Of a stretch of 64,000 nt of DNA, positions 53,101-60,712 are shown in pieces. This stretch comes from Kitasatospora azatica KCTC 9699 (GTDB lineage Bacteria; Actinomycetota; Actinomycetes; Streptomycetales; Streptomycetaceae), in contig NZ_JQMO01000003.1 in the NCBI RefSeq assembly GCF_000744785.1, positions 3,906,001 to 3,970,000 of the forward strand, read 5' to 3'. The notes beneath the pieces are model-generated. The model saw nothing but the letters and a program-made list of their open reading frames with translations, was not told the DNA's origin and searched no databases. Both the position numbers and the translations under genes were made by a program. The stretch's first letter is position 1, and each line of letters begins with the position of its first letter.

Positions 53101-56100
53101 CCCTCGCAGGAGAGCTGCACCACCACCAGCTACGCGACCCCGCCGGCCGCCAACCCGATGATGCTGGAGTTCCCGAGCGAGGCGATCACCGTCTCCGGGC
53201 CCTGCGGCACCGCGCCGAGCGCCACCACGACGCTCAGCGACAAGCGGTTCTTCTACGACGGTGACGGCAGCATCGGCAACCCCGGTACCCTGGGCCGGCT
53301 CGGCGCCGACGGCTACATCACCGCCACCCAGGCGGTGCAGTCCTACGACGGCTCCGGCAACCCGGTCTTCCGCACCACCGACGCGGCCTCCTACGACCAG
53401 TACGGCCGCACGGTGAAGACGCTGGACAGCGCGGGCGCCGCCTCGACCACCACGTACAGCCCGACGAGCGGCACCCTGCCGACCGGCGTGTCCACCAGCA
53501 ACCCGCTGAACTGGACCGCCAGCAGCAGCCTCGCCCCGGCCCGGTCACTGACCACCCACTCGGTGGACGTCAACGGCCGGATCACCGACACCACCTTCGA
53601 CGCGCTCGGCCGGGCCACCCAGACCTGGCTGCCCGGGCGGGCCAAGGGCACCCAGTCGCCCGACAAGCAGTTCAGCTACGCGGTGCACGGTGCGGGCAGC
53701 AACCCCGACCCGTCCAGCGTGACCACCAAGACGCTGCGCGAGGACAACAGCTACAGCTCGATCATCGCGATCTACGACGGCTTCCTGCAGCAGCGGCAGA
53801 GCCAGAGCACCACCTCCAACAACTCGGCCGGCCGGCTGATCTCCTCGGTGCACTACGACAGCCACGGGTGGCAGACGCAGAGCGCGGGCCCGTACGTGGA
53901 CGCCACCACGGCGCCCGGCAGCACGATGTTCGTCGAGGTGGAGAACACCCTCCCGTCGGAGACCGTGCTGGCCCACGACGGCATGGGCCGCACCGTCAGC
54001 TCCACGCTCTACTCCAAGGCCACACCGCTCTGGACCTCCAGCACCACGTTCCGGGGCGCCGACCAGGCCGACAGCACCCCGCCGCCCGGCGGCACGCCGA
54101 CCACGACCTACCGCAACGCGCTGGGGCAGACCACCGCGAAGGTGGCCCACGCCGGCGGGACCGTCGGTGATGTGACGACCAGTTACAGCTACACCGTCGG
54201 TGGCCAGGTGGCCTCGATCAAGGACAGCGCCGGCAACGCCTGGACCTTCGGCTACGACCTGCTGGGCCGCAAGATCTCGCAGACCGACCCCGACTCCGGC
54301 ACCATCAAGACCACCTACGACTCGATGGGCCACGTCGCGACCCTGACCGACGCGCGTCAGCAGGTCCTCTCCTACACCTACGACCAGCTGGGCCGTGCGA
54401 CCGGCGAGTACGCCGGCGCCGACACCACCGACAAGACCAAGCAGCTGACCGCCAGCACCTACGACACGATCCTGCTCGGTCACCAGACCTCGCAGACCCG
54501 GTACGTCGGCGGCTCGGGCCCCGGCGGCAGCGCCTACACCCAGGCGGTGACCGGCTTCACCACCTCCTACCAGCCGACCGGCTCGACCATCACCATCCCG
54601 GCGAGCGAGGGCAAGCTGGCCGGTACCTACACGGTGGGCGCCAAGTACACCTCCAACACGGGGTTGCTGTCCGACAGCCTCTTCGGCACCGAGGGCGGTC
54701 TGCCCTCCGAGGACGTCGGCTACGGCTACAACCTGATGGGCGGTCTGGTCGCCAGTGGCTCGGACACCACGCCGTACCTGGACGTGGCGTCGTACAGCCC
54801 GCTCGGCCAGATCCAGCAGTCCACCTACGGCGTGCTCGGCAAGCAGCTGCGCACCGCGCAGACCTACGACGAGGCCACCGGCCGCACGTCCACCAACCGG
54901 GTCTCGCTGCAGACGGCCACCACCAACCCGCTGTCGGCGACCACCTTCGGGTACGACCAGTCCGGCAACCTGACCTCGGTCAGCGAGCTGCAGTCCTCCG
55001 GCGGCACCGACCAGGTCTTCGACACCCAGTGCTTCCAGTACGACGGCCTGAAGCGCCTCACCACGGCGTGGACGGACACGGCGGGCCAGTCCGCCCCGAC
55101 GGCCGGTCAGTTGGCGCACTGCAACTCGGCCAACCCGGCCCCGGCGAAGATCGGTGGCCCGGCGCCCTACTGGCAGAGCTACAGCTACAACCTGCTCGGT
55201 GACCGGATCCAGCAGGTCAAGCACGACGTCAAGGGCGTCACCGCCAACGACGTGACGCAGACCAGCAGCTACCCGGGCAACGGCGTGCAGCCGAACTCGG
55301 TGGCCTCGGTCACCACCACCGGACCGGGCGGGACGGCCACCCTCACCCCGCACTACGACGCGGCCGGCAACACCACCAGCCGTGCCACCACCGGCGTCGG
55401 CGTCGGCAACCAGACCTTCAGCTACGACGAGGAGGGCCGGACCAAGGCCGTCACCACCACGGTCGGCGTCAACACCCCGCAGACCACCGGCTACCTCTAC
55501 GACGCCACCGGTGACCTGCTGATCCAGCGCGGACCGAGCAGCACGATCCTCTACCTCTTCGGCGGAGCGGAGCAGCTCACCCTGACCGGCAGTACCGTCA
55601 CCGGCCAGCGCTACTACCACCACCCCGACGGCACGGTGATCGTCCGTTCCAGCACCGGCACCGTCACCTACCAGTTCGCCAACCAGCAGCGCACCGGGCA
55701 GCTCCAGGTCGACGCCAAGACGCTCGTCGTCACCCGGCGTGCCTTCGACCCGTACGGCAACCCGCGCGGCACTGTGCCCGGCACCTGGTCGGACAACCGC
55801 GGCTTCCTGGGACAACCGGTCGATCCGACCACCGGCCTCAACCTGCTGGGAGCCCGGCACTACGACCCGGCACTCGGCCGGTTCCTGCAGGTCGACCCGG
55901 TGCTGGAGGCCGGCGACCCGCGCCAGATGGGCGGCTACACCTACGCCGCGGACAGCCCCACCAACGGCACCGACGCGACCGGCCTCGACTTCTGGGACGA
56001 CGTGGAGGACTGGGGCAACGACGCCGGCAGCTTCATCGGCGGTGTCGGTGACTCGCTCATCGGCGACGCCTACGCGTTCACCGTCGACGGCTTCGAGACC

Positions 56101-57537
56101 TTCGAAGACGGCTTCGAGAACATGCCGTGCCTCGGTGACATCTACTGCACTCCGCACTACCACGAGGAGTTCACCGACAACCACCCGCTGGCCGACCTGT
56201 TCAACATCGACACGGACTCCACCGCCTACGAGGCCGGCGACTGGACCGGGACGATCGGCAGCTTCGCGCTCGACGGCATCGGTGCGATCAAGTGGGTCAG
56301 CGAGGGCATCTCGGCGGTCCGGGCGGCCAAGGCGGCCGGCGACGCCGGCGACATCTGGGACCTGACCAAGCGCTTCTTCACCCACGACAGTCCGCACAAC
56401 ACGCCCTCCGACACGAGCGGCGGCACCGGTAGCGGTAGCGGTGCCCACCCCGATGGGCCGAGCACCGGCACCGACCGCGGCGCCAAGGGCAGCGACGGTG
56501 GCGGCGGCAACGGTGGCGACGGCGGTGGTGGTGGCGGCTCCGACGGTGGGGGCGGCGGCGACGGCGGTGGCGGCTCGGACGGTGCCACCTGCAGCTTCTC
56601 GCCCGACACCAAGGTGCTGCTGGCCGGGAACGCCAGCAAGCCGATCGGTGCGATCCAGCCCGGTGACACGGTGGAGGCCGGCGACCCGACCACCGGTGCC
56701 CACCAGGGTGCCGAGCCGGTCACCAAGGTCCTGGTCAACCACGACAACGACCTGGCCGACCTGACCGTCAGCACTCCCGACGGCCAGCAGTCCACCCTGC
56801 ACACCACCGCCAACCACCCGTTCTGGGACGCCACCGCGCAGGGCTGGGTCCCCGCCGGGGAACTGGCCACCGGCGACCGTCTGCAGAGCGCGGACGACAG
56901 CACGGCGGTCCGGGTCGTCTCGGCCACGGTCACGCCCGGCGAGGCCGACCGCTACAACCTGAGCGTCGCGCGGCTGCACACCTACTACGTGCTGGCCGGC
57001 GGCACCCCGGTGCTGGTCCACAACAAGAACTGCCCCGACACCGTGGTACTGGGCGAGGGAAGCGCCTCGGAGCCGCTGGCGACGCAGCTCAAGGCGGACG
57101 GCGACCCGCGTGCCCACACCTTCAACGGCGACGCCTACTCGGGAGTGGAGGGCGGTGGTCCGAAGTGGATGACCGGAGTGGTCGACGCGGTCGGCAACCC
57201 GGACCGGGTGACCCTCCACGTCACGCTCGACGGACTGGACGGCCTCGAGGGCGGAATGGGAGCGGCCTTCAAGCAGGCGGCGGAGTACGGCGAGCGGTAC
57301 AGCCTGGCCGGCGGCCCGGACAAGTGGCCCTTGTCGGGTCAGTGCGGGACCTGCTGGGAGATGAGCGTGCTGGCTCGCAAGGTGCAGGAGTACAACAAGA
57401 CCTTCGCGCTGTACGGGGACACGGAGTACGGCCGGGCCTGGGACACCATCACCTGGTGGTCGCGCGACGAGAACGGCAAGTTCGTGGACGTCACCGACCT
57501 CTTCGAGGAGCCGGACTGGCTGAAGTACAGCGGCTGA
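50119..57537 (+). CDS. RHS-repeat polymorphic toxin with Hint domain
   Basis: A 2472-residue exported protein. Order: signal peptide (1-41), a long N-terminal region, YD/RHS repeats (about 970-1880, for example YDSLGRISQLDQKGD), the RHS core GLNLLGARHYDPALGRFLQVDP near 1910, a helical pre-toxin segment, a Gly/Ser-rich linker (about 2094-2157), a Hint autoprocessing domain from CSFSPDTKVLLAG (Cys2158) to VLVHN (2298-2302), and a C-terminal toxin module of about 170 residues. The RHS shell is expected to encapsulate the toxin and Hint to release it. The toxin (VVLGEGSASEPLATQL, HTFNG, CWEMSVLARK) resembles, from memory, the type-27 polymorphic toxin family; activity is unproven. GGGGGAG lies eight bases before the GTG start. 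No immunity gene follows. Confidence 0.9.
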   Translation: MRERHAWFTAARTRGRHRRGVVAAATVAALAMVVPMAHADTVVGGYRYQGKAWTADPLPDQPKVKGHPANSAAKPAVPEPKGTRALVPHKPTAPVWPGASTATVNLGDKSASSVKVAAAPAAPATPAGPSAVQPFAVPFAAPNTPAAVQVQTVDHAKAQAANVDGLLVGLSRADGSGAPGKVAVSVDYGSIAQAYGGGWASRLQLVAMPSCALTTPQLAQCQTRQPLQTTNDPVTHQLTATVALPAGTTSSAPRAMSMMAAPMAASSNATTAVAAVAGTGGSQGNFAATPLSSSGAWAHSAAGAFTYSYPIPVPPALGGKGPSVGLSYDSQSIDGETSARNSQSSWIGDGWSYSPGYVERSYKSCTNDGIDKSGDECWAGWNATLSLGSHNGRLLRDDSGQYHLQSDDGTKVELLNGASNGLWNGEYFKVTTTDGTQYYLGLNHAPGTTSDAATNSAWGVPVYHPNSGDPCYDSSKGNSSQCAQQMGYKFNLDFVVDVHGNVQRYDWANETNYYNMGNGQSAGSGGTMTPYTRGGYLTQISYGYKLADEQAGHDPAAKVSFTTAQRCVVSDSTCQYSNLSTSTATNWPDTPYDLNCTSGMATSGTYTDTNVCRVGAPTFWSTYRLKSIDTSVKVGNSWQAVDSWALTHLFSDAGGTMDPVTGATVDPKDAGALQSVMWLQSIQRTGQDTSAGGSGPITMDPVTFTGIETDNRVDGLTPAAPPLYHPRISSLQTETGESIAVTYKAPECSRVNNTMPASADSDTMACYQVYWTTPGAKDPIADWFNKSLVAQISDNDATKAGSPARITKYDYSGGAAWHRDDNELADDQYRTWNDFRGYRTVTTTSGAAPDPITQSVVNYFQGMDGDYKADGSKRSVSLSNSLGESAADSPWLAGTPQESDSYDKAGGSIVAKSLPGVPSLTTTYSVPRTAWTSKSPAPATLSTLPDLTSRRTTSASSRQLSLLANGSWRTTSNSTSYDSLGRISQLDQKGDNSVPSQESCTTTSYATPPAANPMMLEFPSEAITVSGPCGTAPSATTTLSDKRFFYDGDGSIGNPGTLGRLGADGYITATQAVQSYDGSGNPVFRTTDAASYDQYGRTVKTLDSAGAASTTTYSPTSGTLPTGVSTSNPLNWTASSSLAPARSLTTHSVDVNGRITDTTFDALGRATQTWLPGRAKGTQSPDKQFSYAVHGAGSNPDPSSVTTKTLREDNSYSSIIAIYDGFLQQRQSQSTTSNNSAGRLISSVHYDSHGWQTQSAGPYVDATTAPGSTMFVEVENTLPSETVLAHDGMGRTVSSTLYSKATPLWTSSTTFRGADQADSTPPPGGTPTTTYRNALGQTTAKVAHAGGTVGDVTTSYSYTVGGQVASIKDSAGNAWTFGYDLLGRKISQTDPDSGTIKTTYDSMGHVATLTDARQQVLSYTYDQLGRATGEYAGADTTDKTKQLTASTYDTILLGHQTSQTRYVGGSGPGGSAYTQAVTGFTTSYQPTGSTITIPASEGKLAGTYTVGAKYTSNTGLLSDSLFGTEGGLPSEDVGYGYNLMGGLVASGSDTTPYLDVASYSPLGQIQQSTYGVLGKQLRTAQTYDEATGRTSTNRVSLQTATTNPLSATTFGYDQSGNLTSVSELQSSGGTDQVFDTQCFQYDGLKRLTTAWTDTAGQSAPTAGQLAHCNSANPAPAKIGGPAPYWQSYSYNLLGDRIQQVKHDVKGVTANDVTQTSSYPGNGVQPNSVASVTTTGPGGTATLTPHYDAAGNTTSRATTGVGVGNQTFSYDEEGRTKAVTTTVGVNTPQTTGYLYDATGDLLIQRGPSSTILYLFGGAEQLTLTGSTVTGQRYYHHPDGTVIVRSSTGTVTYQFANQQRTGQLQVDAKTLVVTRRAFDPYGNPRGTVPGTWSDNRGFLGQPVDPTTGLNLLGARHYDPALGRFLQVDPVLEAGDPRQMGGYTYAADSPTNGTDATGLDFWDDVEDWGNDAGSFIGGVGDSLIGDAYAFTVDGFETFEDGFENMPCLGDIYCTPHYHEEFTDNHPLADLFNIDTDSTAYEAGDWTGTIGSFALDGIGAIKWVSEGISAVRAAKAAGDAGDIWDLTKRFFTHDSPHNTPSDTSGGTGSGSGAHPDGPSTGTDRGAKGSDGGGGNGGDGGGGGGSDGGGGGDGGGGSDGATCSFSPDTKVLLAGNASKPIGAIQPGDTVEAGDPTTGAHQGAEPVTKVLVNHDNDLADLTVSTPDGQQSTLHTTANHPFWDATAQGWVPAGELATGDRLQSADDSTAVRVVSATVTPGEADRYNLSVARLHTYYVLAGGTPVLVHNKNCPDTVVLGEGSASEPLATQLKADGDPRAHTFNGDAYSGVEGGGPKWMTGVVDAVGNPDRVTLHVTLDGLDGLEGGMGAAFKQAAEYGERYSLAGGPDKWPLSGQCGTCWEMSVLARKVQEYNKTFALYGDTEYGRAWDTITWWSRDENGKFVDVTDLFEEPDWLKYSG

Positions 57538-57558
57538 TCCGCACCCGCTGGGCATGAT

Positions 57559-57604
57559 CCCCTGGGCCTGGCCGCCGGATTCCTCCGGAAGCCGGGCCCA
57601 GGGG
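57559..57604 (+). terminator. terminator of the RHS gene
   Basis: Ten-base perfect stem CCCCTGGGCC (57559-57568) with complement at 57595-57604 and an inner CCGG/CCGG stem, 22 bases past the stop. Confidence 0.75.
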
Positions 57605-57666
57605 CTTTCCGGCTCTCCGGGGCCTTCTGGCTCTCCAGGGCTTTCTGGCTCTCCGAGGCTTTTCGG
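57603..57666 (+). repeat. 18-bp tandem repeat, 3.5 copies
   Basis: Units at 57603-57620, 57621-57638 and 57639-57656, with a partial unit to 57666 (consensus GGCTTTCTGGCTCTCCGG). It fills the gap between the RHS terminator and the fourth tRNA-Lys terminator. Confidence 0.8.
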
Positions 57667-57677
57667 CACGAGGAAAC

Positions 57678-57713
57678 GCCGAAGGCCCCTCGCTCTCGCG
57701 AGGGGCCTTCGGC
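57678..57713 (-). terminator. terminator of the fourth tRNA-Lys
   Basis: Same perfect 15-bp hairpin as at 20412-20447 (arms 57678-57692 and 57699-57713). Confidence 0.85.
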
Positions 57714-57719
57714 TGTCGG

Positions 57720-57793
57720 TGCGCCGCCAGGGACTCGAACCCCGGACCCGCTGATTAAGAGTCAGCTGCTCTAACCAACTGAGCTAGCGGCGC
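57720..57793 (-). tRNA. tRNA-Lys (anticodon CTT), copy 4 of 4
   Basis: Identical over 74 nt to the other three copies, without encoded CCA. It lies between the RHS toxin and the PrimPol-like gene. Confidence 0.97.
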
Positions 57794-57808
57794 CTGCTGA
57801 CAGGGAAG

Positions 57809-57837
57809 ACTCTAGCAGCGGCCTCAGGCGGAGCCAA
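57809..57837 (-). promoter_or_regulatory. promoter of the fourth tRNA-Lys
   Basis: On the minus strand TTGGCT (57837-57832), a 17-base spacer and TAGAGT (57814-57809) form a good sigma-70-type promoter; the -10 ends 15 bases before the tRNA. It is the clearest promoter among the four copies. Confidence 0.65.
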
Positions 57838-57859
57838 AATCGAATACCGCCGCCCGGGC

Positions 57860-58549
57860 TCAGGCCGGGAAGAGCGGGCGCAGCTGGGCCGGGCGGGTGA
57901 CCAGCGGCGCCCCGGCCGTGCTGGGCTCGGGTCGCGGCGCTGCCCGGGCCGGCTCGGGCCGGCCGCCGGCCTCACCGCCGGTCTCGCTGCGGGCGGCCCG
58001 AACGCAACCCCAGAGCAGCACCCCCGCGCTCGGCAGCCAGGGCTCGCGGGTGTCGGGAGCCACGATCCACCGGCCCGCCCCGCCGCCTCTCGCGTCGCTG
58101 CCCGTGGTCGGAGCGGTCGGAGCGGCCAGGATGCCCGGGGCGATCTGGTCGACCTCGTCGTCCGGCCGCCGGACCGGCGGGACGGTGACCGCGTCGCCCA
58201 GGCCGTGGCAGAGCAGCGGCGGCACGTCGCGCGCCCACTCCTCCCAGGCCAGCAGGGTGCGCAGCCGGGGCGCCGCACCGGGCTGGACGAAGAGCAGGGT
58301 CCGCCCCCGGTAGGCGGCCACGGGTCCACAGCCGGGGCCGGAGGCCCACAGTTCGTCCAGCACCCGGCGGCCGAACAGGGCCGGCATGCTGATCACGTCG
58401 AAGGCCCGGCCGCAGGGCAGCACGATCGGGGCCCAGGGGCGCGACTCCCACAGTGCGCGCATGCTGCGCGGGTACTCACTGGCCGAGGCGAGCCAGGCCT
58501 CGCCGGCATCGGTGAGGTGCTCCACGGATTGGCAGTCCCAGATGTCCAC
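57860..58549 (-). CDS. PrimPol-like (bifunctional DNA primase/polymerase N-domain type) protein
   Basis: A 229-residue protein from the GTG at 58549. The region SASEYPRSMRALWESRPWAP, then IVLPCGRAFDVISMPALFGR and GPGCGPVAAYRGRTLLFVQPG, matches a family widespread in streptomycetes that is annotated, from memory, as primase/polymerase N-domain proteins. The catalytic acidic residues are not obvious, so a diverged non-catalytic role is possible. The start is uncertain: the ribosome site is weak and the frame is open to 58726, overlapping the upstream gene. A Pro/Ala-rich tail ends the protein. Confidence 0.68.
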   Translation of the reverse strand: MDIWDCQSVEHLTDAGEAWLASASEYPRSMRALWESRPWAPIVLPCGRAFDVISMPALFGRRVLDELWASGPGCGPVAAYRGRTLLFVQPGAAPRLRTLLAWEEWARDVPPLLCHGLGDAVTVPPVRRPDDEVDQIAPGILAAPTAPTTGSDARGGGAGRWIVAPDTREPWLPSAGVLLWGCVRAARSETGGEAGGRPEPARAAPRPEPSTAGAPLVTRPAQLRPLFPA

Positions 58550-58691
58550 GCCCAGCAGGGTGCTCCCGACGGGATGCGCTTCGCAGCGATAGTCGGATTT
58601 GCCGGACAGGGGCCCGATGGACGGCGTAGCCTTTCCCGCCGCATATGCCAGCGGCCGGTCTGCCGCCGCGCGGGTCGGTCGATCGCGCCCG

Positions 58692-59036
58692 TCAGTCGAT
58701 CGCGCCGCGCTGGCGCAGCAGGCCACGACCGTACTCGACCATGCGCGCCGCGTAGTCGGCCGTCCACTCGGCCCGGGCCGCGATCTCGGCCGGGGAGAGC
58801 GCGTCGAACCGGCGCGGATCGGCCAGCTGGGCCGCCGCTATCGCCTGGTAGTCGGTGGCCCGCTCGGCCGCGATCCGGAACGCCAACGCCAACTCCGTCG
58901 ACCGGCGCAGCAGTTCCCCCGGGTCCTCGATGCTCTCCAGCTGGAAGAACCGCTCCGGCTCGGCCACCAGGGCATCGGGCTCGAAGAGCAGCGGGGCCGG
59001 ACGCAGCCGGCGCGGCGGATCTTGGCGATCGGGCAT
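58692..59036 (-). CDS. small conserved-looking protein of unknown function
   Basis: A 114-residue hydrophilic, mostly helical protein (ERFFQLESIEDPGELLRRSTELALAFRIAAE; WTADYAARMVEYGRGLLRQ). I do not recognise a family. The ATG at 59036 is chosen because AAGGTG lies nine bases upstream. Upstream of the PrimPol-like gene on the same strand, possibly cotranscribed. No signal peptide or membrane segment. Confidence 0.65.
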   Translation of the reverse strand: MPDRQDPPRRLRPAPLLFEPDALVAEPERFFQLESIEDPGELLRRSTELALAFRIAAERATDYQAIAAAQLADPRRFDALSPAEIAARAEWTADYAARMVEYGRGLLRQRGAID

Positions 59037-59243
59037 GAAGAAGCACCTTCGGAGACGAGGAACGGCGGCAGCTGGAAGTGCCGCCGTCATGACGGCCGTC
59101 GTCCATTGTCGCTCCTGCCCCACCGATAGCGGAACGGTGCGGGGGCGGGCGACCGGTCGGCCCGCGCCCCGGGGCGTGTTTCGTCAGATGACCGTGCTGG
59201 TCACAGACTTACCGAGGGCCGGTCACAGCCGCTGGTCGCGGTC

Positions 59244-60712
59244 TCAACCGAGGCGCACGCGGTGCTCGGCGAGGTGCTGCAGGACCCGGTGGTTGGCCTC
59301 CCAGCCGTCCGGGAACTGGGCGCCGACCCGTTCCAGCAGCGGGATCACCTGGCCGCCGATCTTCTCCTCCCAGCCGTGCGGGATCCGCACCGCGCTGCCC
59401 AGCTGCACCGGGTCGGTGGCCGGGTGCTCGTCCAGCAGCTCGGGGATCCCGGCCCTGGCCACCACGATGCAGGCGTGCCGGTGCCGGGAGGCCAGCACGC
59501 ACAGCCGCCCGGTCTCCAGATGGAACGCGGTCGCGTCCGGCCGGCCGGAGAGCGGGTGCAGCACCACGGTGACGTCGTACTCGCGCCCCTGCAGGCGGTT
59601 GGCGGTGTCCACGGTGACGGCCGGGCCGGCCGCCGGATCCACCGGGATGCCGAGCCCGGTCAGCGCCGCCCGGACGGCGGCGGCCTGGTCGCGGTGCGCG
59701 GTGCCGACCGCGATCCGCCCCGGGGTCAGCGGCGCCCGGCCCTGCTCGGACTCGGCCACCAGCGACCGTTCCAGCAGTCGGCGCACGGTCTCGGCCACCG
59801 CTGCCACCGCCTGCGGGTCGGTCCGCACGGTGTGCCGGGCCGGCAGTTCCAGCAGCGCCCAGCCGTGCTCGGCCGCCTCGTCGATCGCGGCGTCCACCGC
59901 CCCGCCGTCCGGGCGGACGGTCGGGATCAGCAGCCGCTCCCCCGGGCCGGTGCCGGAGCGGAACGGGGTATAGGGGTAGAAGGCGGCCGAGATCAGCGGC
60001 GCGGCCGAGGCGGGCAGCCGCCAGGAGACCGGCAGCCGGTGCGGCTCGATCGCCGGATTGTGCGCCAGCAGGGTGACCACGGCGCTGCTCGACGGGTCGT
60101 ACGAGAGCCCGCTCCACTGCTCGGTGCCGACCACTGTGAACGGGTCCAGCTGGCCGGGGTCACCGACGAACAGCGCCCGCTCGAAGAGCCGGGCGACGGC
60201 CAGCAGGGCGTCCGAGCGCATCTGGTACGCCTCGTCCACGATCGCGTGCCGCCACGGCTCGACGTCCTTGACCCACTGCCACTTGGCGGCGGTGGAGATC
60301 ACCACGTCCTGTTCCAGCAGCTCGCCCGGCTTGCTGCTGGCCACCACGTTCGGATGGCGCAGCGCCTCGGCGGCGGGCCTGGCGTCGGAGCTGTGCAGCC
60401 GGCCGATGGTCAGCTCCCCGGCCTTGGCGGCCAACCGGTCGACCAGGTCGTCCACCTGACTGTTCGTCTGGGCCACGATCATCAGCCGCTCGCCCGCGCC
60501 CACCAGCTCCTGGGCGGCCTTCACCACCAAGGTGGACTTGCCGGCGCCCGGCGGGGAGTCGACCACCACGCCGCGCGGCGCGCCGGGGCCGGGTGGACCG
60601 TGGCCGCCAGGATCGCGGCCACGGCGGCGTCGGCAGCGGCGCCGGGACGGGTGCCGGAGTCGGTGCCCGGCTCGGAAACCACGGGCTCGAGGAAGCTCAC
60701 AGTGCTGGTCAT
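59244..60712 (-). pseudogene. Upf1/Dna2-like SF1 helicase gene with a one-base frameshift near the 5' end
   Basis: The main frame encodes an SF1 helicase: Walker A SPPGAGKST, DEAY (Walker B), GDPGQLDPF (motif III), PVSWRLP (motif IV), DTANRLQGREYDVTVV (motif V) and LASRHRH (motif VI). This frame has no credible start; its upstream extension is arginine-rich. The true start is the ATG at 60712, which overlaps the preceding stop as ATGA and opens MTSTVSFLEPVVSEP...AILAATVHP in another frame. The two frames join at the G-run 60591-60593; one extra base there would give about 489 residues reading HPGPGAPRGVVVDSPPGAGK. This is a sequencing error, a real inactivating mutation, or a programmed shift; the sequence alone cannot decide. 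Confidence 0.8.

Noticed and set aside
53545..57669. A 1374-residue minus-strand open frame under the RHS gene
   Set aside because: No recognisable domain or ribosome site; it is antisense to well-supported RHS and Hint domains.
18218..57793. tRNA-Lys copies as boundaries (att sites) of integrated mobile elements
   Set aside because: The repeated units are complete tRNA genes plus terminators, not short att core fragments, and no integrase, excisionase or transfer gene lies between them.
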